Assembly (NCBI GenBank): GCA_905221605.1
Contig: CAJNDS010002151.1
Span: forward strand, 250,001 to 314,000
Reading direction: 5' to 3'
Origin: Symbiodinium natans
Taxonomy: Eukaryota > Sar > Dinophyceae > Suessiales > Symbiodiniaceae
DNA: 64,000 nucleotides
Numbering within the stretch: position 1 is the stretch's first letter; each line of letters starts with the position of its first letter. Under the pieces are notes generated by a model that saw only the letters and a program-made list of their open reading frames with translations, did no database searches and was not told the origin of the DNA. Made by a program: the position numbers and the translations under genes. Shown here in pieces: positions 1 to 10,285 of this stretch.

Positions 1-955
1 GTGCGAGTGCGAGTGGCACTTGACTTCTTGAGAGTGTTGCTGAGACTTTCCGGCCAGGACATCATAGCCCGGATGCAAAAAGGGTTTAGGGTTCAGGGTT
101 CAGGGTTCAGGGTTTAGGGTTTAGGGTTTAGGGTTTAGGGGGGTTTAGGGGATGGTGGAGGGGTTGTTGAGTTGTTGGTCTCTTTCTGCGGAATGGATGA
201 TGACGTTTCAGGTGCGGTCATGGGGTAGAACTGTCAAGTCTAGGTTGCTTATGGTGCTTTGTGTGTGCGGTTTCTCTCACACACCTTCGAGAGTATCAAG
301 AACCGCGTGTTGTCCTCGCAGCCTTGGAATAAACCCTAAACCCTACCTGGGAAACCCAAACCCTACAGAATTTTAGTAGTTTCAACTAAAACTGGTTTTG
401 CCCAGTGGATGGCGGAAACCCCACGAAATGGCGGAAACAGCTGCTTAAGGGTTTGGTGGGCAAGAATTGGGATTGAAGTTTTTTGACAAACGGTCTTTGG
501 AAGATGCCTTTTTTCAGTCCTGTGATTGCGTTTTTCATTTTCTGAGATCGCGTTTTTCGTGTGCAGTAGGTTGATGCTCCAGCGGCATCGCGCAGAGCAT
601 GTACTATGTCTCGATCAACGAAGATCGACCATAAACCTACAATACTTAAACCCTTAATGCTATGGACCCTAAACCCCTAAAACCCTAAGCCCAACACTGC
701 AGAACTGTGACCGTTGTGCAGAGCATGTACGATGCCTCGCATGCACGCCAAATCCTTGTTCCGACGCTTTAACCCAAGCCCTAAACCCTGAAAAGAGAGC
801 TCTTGCCATTGCTCCCTGACTGTGCTTCGAAGATTGGCGCTTCTCCAGCCCAAACACCCTATAAAACATTCGCAACCCTAAGCCCATATCATGCAAGACC
901 TTAAATTAAGCTTTAAACCAACACACTGAACTTTCGTGCGATGGCTCCACCGGAA

Positions 956-1021
<66 letters not shown>
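956..1021. repeat. Homopolymer of 66 G
   Basis: Uninterrupted G run. Other long runs: 42 G at 45136-45177, about 22 C at 54577-54598, about 25 C at 15630-15655, about 20 C at 36309-36328. Confidence 0.95.
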
Positions 1022-1022
<1 letters not shown>

Positions 1023-2397
1023 AGGGAACGGAGAGGGCGGAGGGCTAATCAGTTTTTTTTAGAACTCAAAATAGCGTTTTTTGAAAATCAAAATAGCGTT
1101 TTTTGAAACACATTGGAAAAAAGAGAAGGCGGAAATAGGCGGCGAGATGGCGGAAATCGGCGGTCAAATGGCGGAAAACGCCGGAATGCAATTTTTCGGG
1201 CCAGCCCGAAGTTTCAGTTTTTCCATTTTGAAGTGCCGGGAGAGGCCGCAAATCTTGGGACATCAGCTGCGTGCTGTCTGCCAGCTTGCGCGCACGCCAT
1301 GTGGTCTGGGATTCAGGGTGTTATGTGTGGGATTCGACACTCACCATAAAGATATAAGGGTTTATATTTAACGTGTATTGGGTTTTGGTTTGCTGAGGTG
1401 TTGAACCGTGAGTCCAGGTTTGGTTTCGGCTCTGCCGCGCTTCTGGAAGCTTTTTGCCTGACAAACTCTGAGCGCGAAAGCCCGGTGTCTAGTACCTGCT
1501 GCTTGCAAGCCGTGCAGTGCTTGGACATCATGCCCCAAAGTGCAACTGCGGCTCACATAAGCCCTCAAAAACTGGGATGCTCCGAGGCTACGATGGGGTC
1601 TCATGAATGAGGTTTCAGGTCAAGGTATTGCCAGAGTTCAGGCTTAGTTCTGGGCCTCATGGCGTAATATAGTTGTATCCAATTCCAGGATACAAGCCAA
1701 CAGACCACAGTGGGCCAAACCGACATGGCCAAATGCAAGTTCTGAAAATCTGAAATGCCGTTTTTTGTTTTTGACGTTCCGTTTTTTGGCAAGACCCCAC
1801 GGCTCAACATTTCAATTTTTGCCTGGCAACCCTGAAAACCAAAAACTTCAACATGCCAATTTTCCCAGGAGATGGCGGAAATATTGCACTTTCCTCCTCA
1901 TAGCCTTTTTTTTTAAACCCAGGGTTTCCCAGGTAAACCCTAAACCCTAAACCCTAAACCCTAAACAGAATGGCACGAAGAGGGCCCCTTGACTTGAGGG
2001 GCTTTTATTTGTGGCATGGTCGAGAACTCCGGCAGATGCTTCATGTAGCCGTCGCCTTGATCCAGCCGTGTTTGCGCGGTTTGGGTTTAGGGTTTAGGGT
2101 TTAGGGTTTAGGGTTTAGGGTTTAGGGTTTAGGGTTTAGGGTTTAGGGTTAGGGATACTTGGGAATATGTTTTGTACCTTTGGGTACTAAAGTTCCGAAG
2201 GAACACGAATGGTATGGTCTTTTGCTAGGGTTGAAAGTTGAGTATAGTGGGGGGTGCAGGGACGCCTCTGCATGCTTGCTAAACCCTAAACCCTAAACCC
2301 TAAACCCTAAACCCTAAACCCTGAACCCTAAACCCTAAACCCCCTACCCCCTAAACCCTAAACCCCCTAAACCGCTCAACATGCTTGCTGAGGTACT

Positions 2398-2475
2398 GCT
2401 GCCTACTTGCAAACCCTCAGAACTTGGACATCGGAGCATTGCTGGATGTGCCCCCAGAGGCACTGCTGCTCAAAA
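2398..2475 (+). CDS. Candidate exon upstream of the WCVFE-motif gene
   Basis: Frame reading QNLDIGALLDVPPEALLLKT, free of stops and of ordinary amino-acid composition, lies between two telomere-like arrays and just upstream of the first confident exon of the membrane-protein gene. It begins after the duplicated ATGCTTGCT that flanks the array at 2281-2380. No homology recognised; it could be an N-terminal exon of the same gene. Confidence 0.3.
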
Positions 2476-2630
2476 CTTCAAGGGGGGGAGGGATGCTGTC
2501 CTTGAAGTTTCGCAGTTGGGATTTCAAGGGTTTAGGGTTTAGGGTTTAGGGCTTAGGGTTTAGGGTTTAGGGTTCAGGGTTCAGGGTTTAGGGTTTAGGA
2601 GCCTATAAATTATAGGCAATAAACCCAAAG

Positions 2631-5600
2631 GGTTGATGTGGAGCTTTTTCAACAACCCTGGTACCTTCTGGCAGGAGAGCCCCTTCGCAAAGGCAATGCA
2701 GGCTGCTTCGCACGTCCTGGTGATACCAAATGATACCGTGAGCACTTGGACTTGAACTGGGTTGTGCTTTGGGATATTTTTAATTCCCGAAAGCATCGCG
2801 AAGGGTTCTTCCGTGCGGAGCCCCCTGACACAACAACATAGACTGAAGTGCATAGAGTGAAGTGCATAGAGTGAAGTGCATAGAGTGAAGTGCATAGAGT
2901 GAAGTGCATAGAGTGAAGTGCATAGAGTGAAGCGCATAGAGTGAAGTGCATAGAGTGAAGTGCATAGAGTGAAGTGCATAGAGTGAAGTGCATAGAGTGA
3001 AGTGCATAGAGTGAAGTGCATAGAGTGAATTGCATAGAGTTTAGTAATCAGTGAATACAAATTTCTAGATTTACGTAGAATTTACTAGACCTTCGTACCC
3101 AGTCCTAGATTTCTAAATTAAAATTACTCTTTCTAAGGCGGCGGGCTGGGTTGACATCGCCAATCGGGATTGCAACCCTCTGCGGGTTTCGGCGTGGTCG
3201 CGGTGCTAAAACCGTCGTTTTTTTACGTTTCTTGATTTGCGCGGACAACCCTCTGCGGGTTTCGGCGTGGTCGCGGTGCCAAAACCGTCGTTTTTTTACG
3301 TTTCTTTGTGTCCGCGGACAACCCTCTGCGGGTGATCGCCGGGTCGCGGTGCTAAAACCGTCGTTTTTGGAACTTTTTTCCGTGGCCGCAGACAACCCTC
3401 TGCGGGTTTCGGCGTTGGCGCGGTGCCAAAACCATCGTGTTTTGGCCTTTTTTGACAAACAAACGTAACCCCTCTGCGGGTTTCGGCGTTGGCGCGGTGC
3501 CAAAACCCTCGTGTTTTTGCGTTTCTTGACATGCAAACGTAACCCCTCTGCGGGTTTTCGCGTGGTCGCGGTGCTAAAACCGTAGTGTTTTTGCGTTTTT
3601 TGCATTTGTTTTTCGACTTGTGTAGTACAGACGTAGTACGCCGTGGACTTCCGTGGCTGGAAAATCGAGTTTTGTAGTACAAATGTAGTACGCAGGGGAC
3701 GCCCGGAGCTTCCGTGGCTGGAAAGTCGATTTTTGTAGTACAAACGTAGTACGCCGCGGACACGCGGAGCTTCCGTAGCTGGAATGTCGACTTTTGTAGT
3801 ACAGACGTATAGTACGCCGGGGACGCCCGGAGCTTCGTGGCTGGAAAGTCGACCTTTGTAGCGCAAACGTAGTACGCCGCGCACGCGCGGAGCTTCCGTG
3901 GCTGGAAAGTCGACTTTTGTAGTACAGACGTATAGTACGCCGGGGACGCCCGGAGCTTCCGTGGCTGGAAAGTCGACTTTTTGTAGTACTCACGTAGTAC
4001 GCCGCGCACACGCGGAGCTTCCGTGGCTGGAAAGTCGACTTTTTGTAGTACAGACGTATAGTACGCTGCGGACGCCCTGGGCGTCTGAAAACACCGCAAA
4101 TAGCATGGTAACGGACATCTGGCCGCTTGAAAACACCGCAAATAGCACGGTAACGGACATCTGGCCGCTTGAAAACACCGCAAATAGCATGGTAACGGAC
4201 ATCTGGCCGCTTGAAAACACCGCAAATAGCATGGTAACGGACATCTGGGCGCATGAAAACGCCGCAAATAGCATGGTAACGGACATCTGGGCGCTTGAAA
4301 ACACTGCAAGTTTAATGAAAACACCGCCAATAGCATGGTAACGGACATCTGGGCGCATGAAATCGCCGCAAATAGCATGGTAACGGACATCTGGGCGCTT
4401 GAAAACACTGCAAATAGCATGGTAACGGACATCTGGGCGCTTGAAAGCGCCGCAAATAGCGTGGTAACGGACATCTGGGCGCATGAAATCGCCGCAAATA
4501 GCATGGTAAAGGACATCTGGGCGCTTGAAAACACTGCAAATAGCATGGTACGGACATCTGGGCGCTTGAAAACACCGCAAATAGCATGGAAGCGGAATTC
4601 CGGACATACTTGAAAACCTCGCAAATAGCATTCCCGCCGGGGACACCCGGAGCTTGCGTGTCGCAAAAAACCATCGCAAATATCGCGGGACTCGAATTCC
4701 TCGAAACCCTTGCAAATGTCGTGGGACTCGAATTCCGGGGCCTCCAAAACCTCGCAAATATCGTGGGACTCGAATTCCTCGAAAACCTCGCAAATATCAT
4801 GGGACTCGACTTCCGGGGCCTCGAAAACCTCGTAAATATCGTGGTTCCAAAACCATCGCAAATACCATGGTCCCCGAATTCGCTGTTTCCAAAGCATCGC
4901 AAATACCATGGTCCCCGAATTCGCTGGTTCCAAAACCATCGCAAAAACCATGGTCCCCGAATTCGCTGGTTCCAAAAACCATCGCGAAAACCATGGTCCC
5001 CGAATTCGCTGGTTCCAAGCATCGCAAGTATACCATGGTCCCCGAATTCGCTGGTTCCAAAACCATCGCAAATCAGACAAGTGCAGTGTACAAGTGACTA
5101 TGCAACCATGTAAGTGCATACATTTGTCCAAGTGCACACACTTCGGCTGCAAAGAGTCAACTGCATGGAGTCAACGCACGGCAAATCGATGCTTTCGGGC
5201 CATCCCTCTTCTAGTTTTCAATTTTCCGTTCTTTACTTAGAAGGGAAGCTATTCATAAATAATTTTCAAAGGGCTTTATAAGCACAACTCAGTTAAGCAC
5301 TTTTCTCTGATAGGTTTTTGCTTGTTTCCTTTTGCTGTTCCACGGACAAGTCGTGACTAGCATCACAACCCAAAAAAGGGGTGCTCAAAGATGAGGCAAC
5401 CCCATAGGCTATTGCCAATTTGTTCCTTAACGTTCAACTGCATCTACGTAAGCACACAGGTTGGAGCCGTCAAAGCATGAACATGTTATCGGGTTCTAAA
5501 GGGAGGGGGGGGGGGGGGCAGGTACCTAAGGAACGTTTGGGAAGCCTAGGGAGCCTCAGGGAGTAGTAGGGAGTATGAGGGAACCTTAGGTTATACACCC

Positions 5601-6484
5601 CCCTTGAAACCCCCCTCGTTGAAGAACCCCATAACATGAGGCATCTACACTCGGCTATGGTGCGTCTTCGAGGCCTATTTGGGCACCCGCTGGCACAAGA
5701 CCTGCATCATGCCAGCCCGTCCCCGTCGGTCGGTTCAGTGCTCTGTGGCGATGCGGACCCTCCTCGTGCCTTGCGTCGTGGGCTTGTTGGTAGGTTGGGG
5801 GCTTGAAACGAGCTTGAGTCTTATCAGGTCTTACGCCATCTCTTGGGAAGCTCCCCCTTATACTAGCAGTCCTTGGTAGGGATTATAGCACCCCTTACTA
5901 TAATCCCTATAAAAGGCTTGTTAGTGTAAGGGGGAACATCCCAGGCCATCTCGATACTTGCCTCGGATTGACATCTAGAGGGCCTGCTTGGACTTGGTAT
6001 TTCCGAGACCCTAAACCCTAAACCCTAAACCCTAAACCCTAAACCCTAAACCCTAAACCCTAAACCCTAAACCCTAAACCCTAAACCCTAAACCCTAAAC
6101 CCTAAACCCTAAACCCTAAACCCTGAACCCGAAGGGGGCGTGTGGATGCTGAGCTGCTCCCGAAGCTGCATGCACTGTTTCGTTACTTGGTAGTTGCGGG
6201 GTTCCCTTTTGCCCTTTTTTTTTGGTTCTGGGTTCCCTTCTACAGAACCAACCCCCCAAAAAGGGTATTTAGGGTTTAGGGTTTAGGGTTTAGGGTTTAG
6301 GGTTTAGTGCTACCAAGGTGAACCCAGTCCTTGTTGCCTGCGTGATGCTGACGCTGGTCTGCTTCTTGAGCTCCCTGGCCATGGAGTGCTGGTCCAGGCC
6401 TGTGCGCATGTGGCTTAGGGATACTTGGAAATATTTCTTTATTTTTGGGGTACCTTGATTCCTAAGGAACAATTTTGTTTGTTT

Positions 6485-6551
<67 letters not shown>

Positions 6552-6825
6552 CTGGGGTACTTTACTTCCTAAGGAACAGCTAAAGTAGTAATTTTCGCTA
6601 GGGTTCCAAATTCAGTACAGGTGGGTCAAGTGCATCGTCATCCGCTCTGTGCACATTCTGGTAACTTGCGCTTGTGCAGCGGTCGTGGTGCCTTATTCCG
6701 CAATGACCCGGTGGGGCGACAAATTGTGGAGCCACCTTTTCCAGCGCTTGATCCCCGTTGCCTTGTGCCTTTTCAACATGAGTCGCACAGCTCAGCTCAA
6801 CCAACACCACCTGGAGGACGCCCTA
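2631..6825 (+). CDS. Multi-pass membrane protein with R-L-W-C-V-F-E motif, partial (5' end not found)
   Basis: Proposed exons: 2631-2748, 5408-5439, 5641-5827, 6135-6189, 6318-6409, 6621-about 6816 or 6825; all junctions keep one frame (donors GA, GC, GT, GT, GT; acceptors AG|G). The first exon encodes MWSFFNNPGTFWQESPF then HVLVIPNDTVSTW; exon 3 encodes CIYTRLWCVFEAYLG. A Trp-Cys-x-x-Glu motif of this kind is common in large dinoflagellate protein families with a cytosolic domain followed by membrane spans (my recollection of the family, not a search). Hydrophobic segments follow: LLVPCVVGLLVGWG in exon 3, VNPVLVACVMLTLVCFLSSL in exon 5 and HILVTCACAAVVVPY in exon 6, then an amphipathic end with QLNQHHLEDAL. 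The intron 2749-5407 holds the nested minisatellite element. Function unknown. Exons further 5' may lie before 2500. Confidence 0.6.
2837..3040. repeat. 14 bp minisatellite, about 14 copies
   Basis: Unit GTGAAGTGCATAGA repeated nearly without change, with single substitutions (CGC for TGC at 2932, AATTGC near 3029). 14 bp shifts the frame every unit, so the three open frames through it on the minus strand are repeat artefacts. Confidence 0.97.
3160..3610. repeat. About 76 bp minisatellite, 6 copies
   Basis: Each unit holds CCTCTGCGGGTTTCGGCGTG followed by GTCGCGGTGCCAAAACCGTC and a T-rich end. Copies differ at many positions and one copy has GGTGATCGCC in place of GGTTTCGGC. Adjacent to but unrelated in sequence to the 14 bp array. 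Confidence 0.95.
3615..4080. repeat. About 62 bp minisatellite, 8 copies
   Basis: Unit core CTTCCGTGGCTGGAAAGTCG, then ACTTTTGTAGTACAGACGTA and a GC-rich linker CGCCGGGGACGCCCGGAG. Copies alternate between two linker variants (CGCGGACACGCGGAG and CGGGGACGCCCGGAG), suggesting a higher-order two-unit repeat. Confidence 0.95.
4083..4640. repeat. 42 bp minisatellite, about 13 copies
   Basis: Unit: GAAAACACCGCAAATAGCAT then GGTAACGGACATCTGGGCGC plus TT. 42 bp is a multiple of three, so all frames stay open; this is the source of the long minus-strand reading frame, not a protein gene. Shares CGCAAATA-x-CATGG with the next array. Confidence 0.95.
4655..5078. repeat. About 40-43 bp minisatellite, about 10 copies, two subtypes
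   Basis: First subtype (4690-4850) has CTCGCAAATATCGTGGGACT and CGAATTCCTCGAAAAC; second (4855-5078) has CCATCGCAAATACCATGGTC then CCCGAATTCGCTGGTTCCAA. Both keep the CGCAAATA core of the preceding array, so the arrays look like successive derivatives of one ancestor. Confidence 0.93.
5843..5944. mobile_element. GGGATGTTCCCCC element family, compact copy with 8 bp target duplication
   Basis: Family consensus: TTGGGATGTTCCCCCTTATA at the left, ACTAACAGTCCTTAATAGGG-ATTATAG internal, and TATAAGGGGGAACATCCCAA at the right. This copy is flanked by GCCATCTC (5835-5842 and 5945-5952). Other copies: 30722-30867, 35681-35785, 36069-36200, 43054-43130, 45672-45815, 47718-47999, 53042-53147, 61029-61108. 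Confidence 0.8.
6008..6126. repeat. Interstitial telomere-like array, CCCTAAA strand, about 17 units
   Basis: Uninterrupted CCCTAAA units within the intron between exons ending 5827 and starting 6135 of the WCVFE-motif gene; last units CCCTGAACCC. The AG acceptor follows 8 bases later. Confidence 0.97.
6486..6551. repeat. Homopolymer of 66 T inside an inverted-repeat element
   Basis: Sits in the middle of a TACTTGGAA..TTCCTAAGGAACAG..TTCCAA element that makes up the intron 6410-6620; GGGGTAC-TTCCTAAGGAACA is present on both sides of the T run (6447-6470 and 6553-6580), a partial duplication of the element's centre. Confidence 0.9.
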
Positions 6826-6977
6826 GTTAGGGTTTAGGGTTTAGGGTCTAGGGTTTAGGGTTTCGGGTTTAGGGTTTAGGGTTTAGGACCCTAAACCCTA
6901 GCCGCCCTAACCCTAAACCCTAAATCCTTGAACCCTAAGCCCCAAACCCCTAAGATCATTTTGGATGTGGTTGAGTC

Positions 6978-7080
6978 TTGGGAGTTGTCTCAGAGGACGC
7001 GGAACTGAACAAGCAAGCCAGCTTCCTGGCGATTCAGACGCTGGAGGACGCCCCTGCTTCTCCATGCGTCTTGACCCCCC
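6978..7080 (+). CDS. Candidate exon(s), probably same gene as the WCVFE-motif protein
   Basis: The + frame reads SEDAELNKQASFLAIQTLED then APASPCVLT. The 13 bp CTGGAGGACGCCC at 7041-7053 repeats 6811-6823 in the last confident exon upstream. Splicing GAG|GA at the first copy to GAG|GA at the second (GA-AG) restores ...HLEDAPASP in frame. A second duplicated stretch, TCTCCATGCGTCTT, at 7059-7072 and 7426-7439 brackets the next repeat block. Which part is exon and which is intron is not decided by the sequence alone. Confidence 0.35.
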
Positions 7081-7583
7081 TTCTTCTTAGTAGGAGACTG
7101 GGAGCTCAGGACTTGGGAGTTCAAGGTTTAGGGCTTAGGGCTTGGGGCTTAGGGTTTAGGGTTTAGGGTTTAGGGTTTAGGTAAAGTTTAGGAGCTTCGG
7201 GCTTAGGGTTTTGGTTCTTAGTAGGGAATTTCGGGAATTCGGAACCTTATACCCCCCCCCCCCCCCTGGTATATAACCTTTAAGGGTTTCGGCTCGTCTC
7301 CCTACCTAGCCAGCAGTTGAACTCTGAAGTCTTTTTTTGGGCTTCCTTATTTAGTAGGAAGAATAACCCTAAACCCTAAACCCTAAACCCTAAACCCTAA
7401 ACCCTAAACTTAGAGAGAAGCACAGTCTCCATGCGTCTTTAGAGGTGCAAGGTTTATAGGGTTCTTAGGGGAGGGGGGTTCGAGGGCGGTTCCTTAATAC
7501 TCCCCACTACTCGCTGAGCTTCCCTAAGGTTCTGTAGGTACCTACCCCTCTTGAACCCCCCTCCCTTAAGAATCCCATTTTAG

Positions 7584-7706
7584 GGGGTTTAGGGTTTAGG
7601 GTTTAGGGTTTAGGGTTTAGGGTTTAGGGTTTAGGGTTTAGGGTTTAGGGTTTAGGGTTTAGGGTTTAGGGTTTAGGGTTTAGGGTTTAGGGTTTAGGGT
7701 TTAGGT
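7584..7706. repeat. Interstitial telomere-like array, TTTAGGG strand, about 17 units
   Basis: Homogeneous TTTAGGG units, no variant inside. No flanking duplication recognised at this array. Confidence 0.97.
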
Positions 7707-8086
7707 GCAAGGTTCCCGAATTTCTTTCGGGGTTCCCCATTCGGGGGCTTTCCGATCGGATCTGCCATGCCAGGTTTCGTGTTGGCCTTTGCGGTTTCAT
7801 GGGCCAAAGGTTAAATCCTAGAAGGCCCCAGATCCAGGGAAGCAACCGCAGCCCTTAGGGTTTAGGGTTTAGGGTTTAGGGTTTAGGGTTTAGGGTTTAA
7901 TCGAACAAGCTTGTCCGAGACTGGGTTCAAAAGGGTTTAATCGAGTATAAGGGTGTTCAGGATGTTGCACTAACTACCCTTCCCAAAACAGGAGACTTAG
8001 CTTGTTTTCGTGTTGGGCCCTTATGTTGGGGTGTATAAGGGGGGGGGGGGGGGGGCCTTAGAAACCCTAAACCCTAAACCCTAAAA

Positions 8087-8219
8087 ATGGTAGCCATCAC
8101 CCCTCGAACTTTATCAAACCTTTTTCGTGCGTCGGAGGATGCCACCTGCTCCGACCCTCACGATGAAGAGAAAATCCGGCAGGCCATACAAGGCTTCGAG
8201 GCGCGAGAGACGTTTGTAG
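8087..8219 (+). CDS. Candidate exon, hydrophilic charged segment
   Basis: An open frame between two telomere arrays reads ITPRTLSNLFRASEDATCSD and continues PHDEEKIRQAIQGFEARETFV up to the donor in the following GTTAGGG/GTTTAGGG array. The D-x-x-x-I-x-x-x-I spacing is like the cytosolic domain found in WC-x-x-E membrane-protein families, so this may be a later exon of the gene at 2.6-7.1 kb or the first exon of another copy. An ATG opens the frame at 8087 but the fragment may equally be internal. A second coding-looking piece, TGWEYDEQLVGDQNFEN then a stop, sits at about 8340-8397. Confidence 0.4.
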
Positions 8220-9352
8220 GGTTAGGGTTTAGGGTTTAGGGTTTAGGGTTTAGGGTTTAGGGTTTAGGGTTTAGGGTTTAGGGTTTAGGGTTTCGGGTTT
8301 AGGGTTTAGGGCAGTTTAGAGGCTTGTAACCGACATAGGCTCTACAGGGTGGGAGTACGATGAGCAGCTTGTTGGGGATCAGAACTTCGAGAACTAAAGG
8401 GTGCTTAAGCATACATTATGCAGACAGCGCGGCAGAAAGGTCTCAGGAGTGTCTCAGGGTTGCTCAAGGGCCCCTGTACCATCAGGTGCACCTCAAGACT
8501 ATATGCTTGGGCCCCCAAGGAAAAACGTGAGAAGTACTTGATGGCCTAAACCCTAAGCCCTAAACCCTAAACCCTAAACCTTAAACCCTACCCTATCCAA
8601 GTACCTAGAACCTTTTATGGGGTTCGGAGACAGGCCGAGGTCGACGTGACCATTCGCGCGTCTTGGCCAGGACCGAATGGATCTTAAAGGTTTTGGGTTT
8701 AGGGTTTAGGATTTCGGGTTTAGGGTTTAGGGCGGATTTGGCTTGTAACCTCCTGAGTGAAACCCGCATGGCCGGAACATGTCCGGGCGTACCCTCCCAA
8801 GCTGCAAACGGGAGGGTTTATAGGGGTTGTTGGTCAAGCAATGCCGAAGGGAAGACACATCCAAGCGGAACGCGAACAGGTTCTATTCAAACATCAGTTC
8901 CAGATGCCCCCTCATTGCAGGCACATGTTTTTGAATCCACCCTCTCAAGAATAGCTTGAGAGAGTTGTGAGTTGCTTGCTGAACATAGCGTGTTCGGCCA
9001 GGGACTTAGACCTGGGCTCAAAAAGGGGTTGTTGGGAGAACGGGCGGATGAACAGAAACCTGTTGCAAAAGGCTAGGGGTGTTTGTGGCAGGTACATCAG
9101 CAAACAAGGGTACTTTCTGTCTCCTTGGCCTCATCTCCTGTCTCAGCACTTGTCATTTCTTCGCCTGCAGTGATCCTGCGCACTCAAAACGGGCGATGGT
9201 TTGGAAGTTTTAGCAGAATGCATGGTCTGACGTAGGAAGCCGAGGGAAGCATGAGTTGCATTCATTTCTAAGCCACACGGCACATGGCAGTTTCTGAGAA
9301 GGGGCTGGTTGGCCGTGCCGATGATGGGACTGCTTGCAACGGTGTGCGTGAG

Positions 9353-9690
9353 ATAGAGAGAGAGAGAGACATACGTACATACATACAGGCATACATACAT
9401 ACATGCGTACGCACGCACATACATACATGTGCATATGTACGTACATGCTTATATACATTTATACATTCATACATAGAAACATACATACGTATTTACCTAT
9501 ATGCCTTTTTACGTACATACATATATCACATACATACATACATGCATACATACATTCATTCAATCATTTGTTCATTCATTCATTCATTCATTCATTCATT
9601 TATTCATTCATTCATTCATTCATTCATTCATTCATTCATTCATTCATTCATTCATTCATACATATGTATATATATATATACATATGCATA
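9353..9690. repeat. Compound microsatellite: GA, ACAT, CATT and TA repeats
   Basis: GAGAGAGAGA, then (ACAT)n to 9555, then about 25 units of CATT (9556-9658), then a TA/TATG stretch. Reading frames through it encode only Ile/His/Thr/Tyr or Ser/Phe/Ile/His runs and are not genes. Confidence 0.95.
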
Positions 9691-9715
9691 TGTGTGTATT
9701 CCATGTATGTGCACA

Positions 9716-9862
9716 CTGGTTTTCTGGAAGTCGTCCACTTGCTACTCCGGGCTGCTGCAGGTGTTGATGCGGAGTGGTGCCTACAACGACGCCCTTCGCG
9801 CCGCCTACGAGAACGGCGAGGACATCAGTGGCTCCGGGAACAGCCACCATGATGCAGTATGA
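9716..9862 (+). CDS. Candidate exon with one ankyrin-like repeat, possibly frameshifted
   Basis: Downstream of the CATT microsatellite one frame reads HTGFLEVVHLLLRAAAGVDA, matching the core of an ankyrin repeat (G-x-x-x-V-V-x-L-L-L). The best continuation, SGAYNDALRAAYENGED, is in another frame, so either an intron or a frameshift lies between at about 9760. Too short to name a protein; a decayed copy is possible. Confidence 0.3.
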   Translation: MVFWKSSTCYSGLLQVLMRSGAYNDALRAAYENGEDISGSGNSHHDAV

Positions 9863-10135
9863 GCACATGGGTTTTTTTGGTTTCGCGAGTTTTGGGTTCA
9901 GGGTTTAGGGTTACATGCAGATGAAACATCTGTGGTGGTCGGAGTTGGCAGATGACACCGGGAATGTTTTTCTTGCAACGCACGCCCGACTGATCTTCAG
10001 ACAGGTGGCAAAAAAGCATACCAAAAACCAGCAAGCTAGGCCTAATTCTTTTGGGCTACCCCAAGAGTGACTCTAACTTCAGCGAGCCACCCTAAACCCT
10101 AAACTCTAAACTTTAAACCCTAAACCCTAAACCCT

Positions 10136-10285
10136 CGCCCGCACATGCCAGTGTGGCAGTCGAAGCCAGGCGATTGCATTGTAAAGACGGGCCTGGTGAC
10201 CCTGATCTGGTTGCTCTCCACGCTGGACTCCGCTGGCTTCCTTGACTCTCGGCTGGGGTGTGGGCGTGCGGAGGAAGTCTTCTGA
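10136..10285 (+). CDS. Candidate exon
   Basis: The stretch between two telomere-like blocks has an open frame reading MPVWQSKPGDCIVKTGLVTL then IWLLSTLDSAGFLDSRLG. Composition is protein-like with a hydrophobic middle. No family recognised. The preceding bases are the end of a CCCTAAA array, which would be intron. Confidence 0.3.
   Translation, partial: RPHMPVWQSKPGDCIVKTGLVTLIWLLSTLDSAGFLDSRLGCGRAEEVF

Larger units (their letters stand above)
2756..5294. mobile_element. Inverted-repeat intronic element carrying a nested 2.4 kb minisatellite insert
   Basis: Outer ends: ACTGGGTTGTGCTTT at 2756-2770 and its near-complement AAGCACAACTCAGT at 5280-5293. A compact relative without insert is present at 55564-55664. 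Inside, CCCGAAAGCATCG at 2786-2798 has an exact reverse complement at 5187-5199; between these lie five minisatellite arrays. A 7 bp AGCACTT occurs on both sides (2741-2747, 5296-5302). The whole lies in the intron 2749-5407 of the WCVFE-motif gene. Seen directly; transposition is inferred. Confidence 0.7.

Noticed and set aside
64-146. Chromosome end at the left edge
   Set aside because: Telomere-like arrays occur in both orientations along the entire window and here only about 10 units are present, with unique sequence outside them.
2581-3060. Minus-strand frame of Cys-Thr-Ser-Leu-Tyr repeats
   Set aside because: Translation of the 14 bp minisatellite; the same peptide appears in all three frames.
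4083-5078. CRISPR array
   Set aside because: Head-to-tail repeats without unique spacers, in a eukaryotic intron.
3296-5152. 618-codon open frame on the minus strand, plus overlapping long frames in the same place
   Set aside because: It runs through minisatellites; three frames are open at once because the units lack stops. Repeated Phe-Ala-Val-Phe-Ser-Ser-Ala-type peptide follows the DNA period and no family motif is present.
9284-9862. 192-codon + frame with Ser-Phe-Ile-His repeats
   Set aside because: Product of ACAT and CATT microsatellites; only the final part (ankyrin-like) has protein-like composition.
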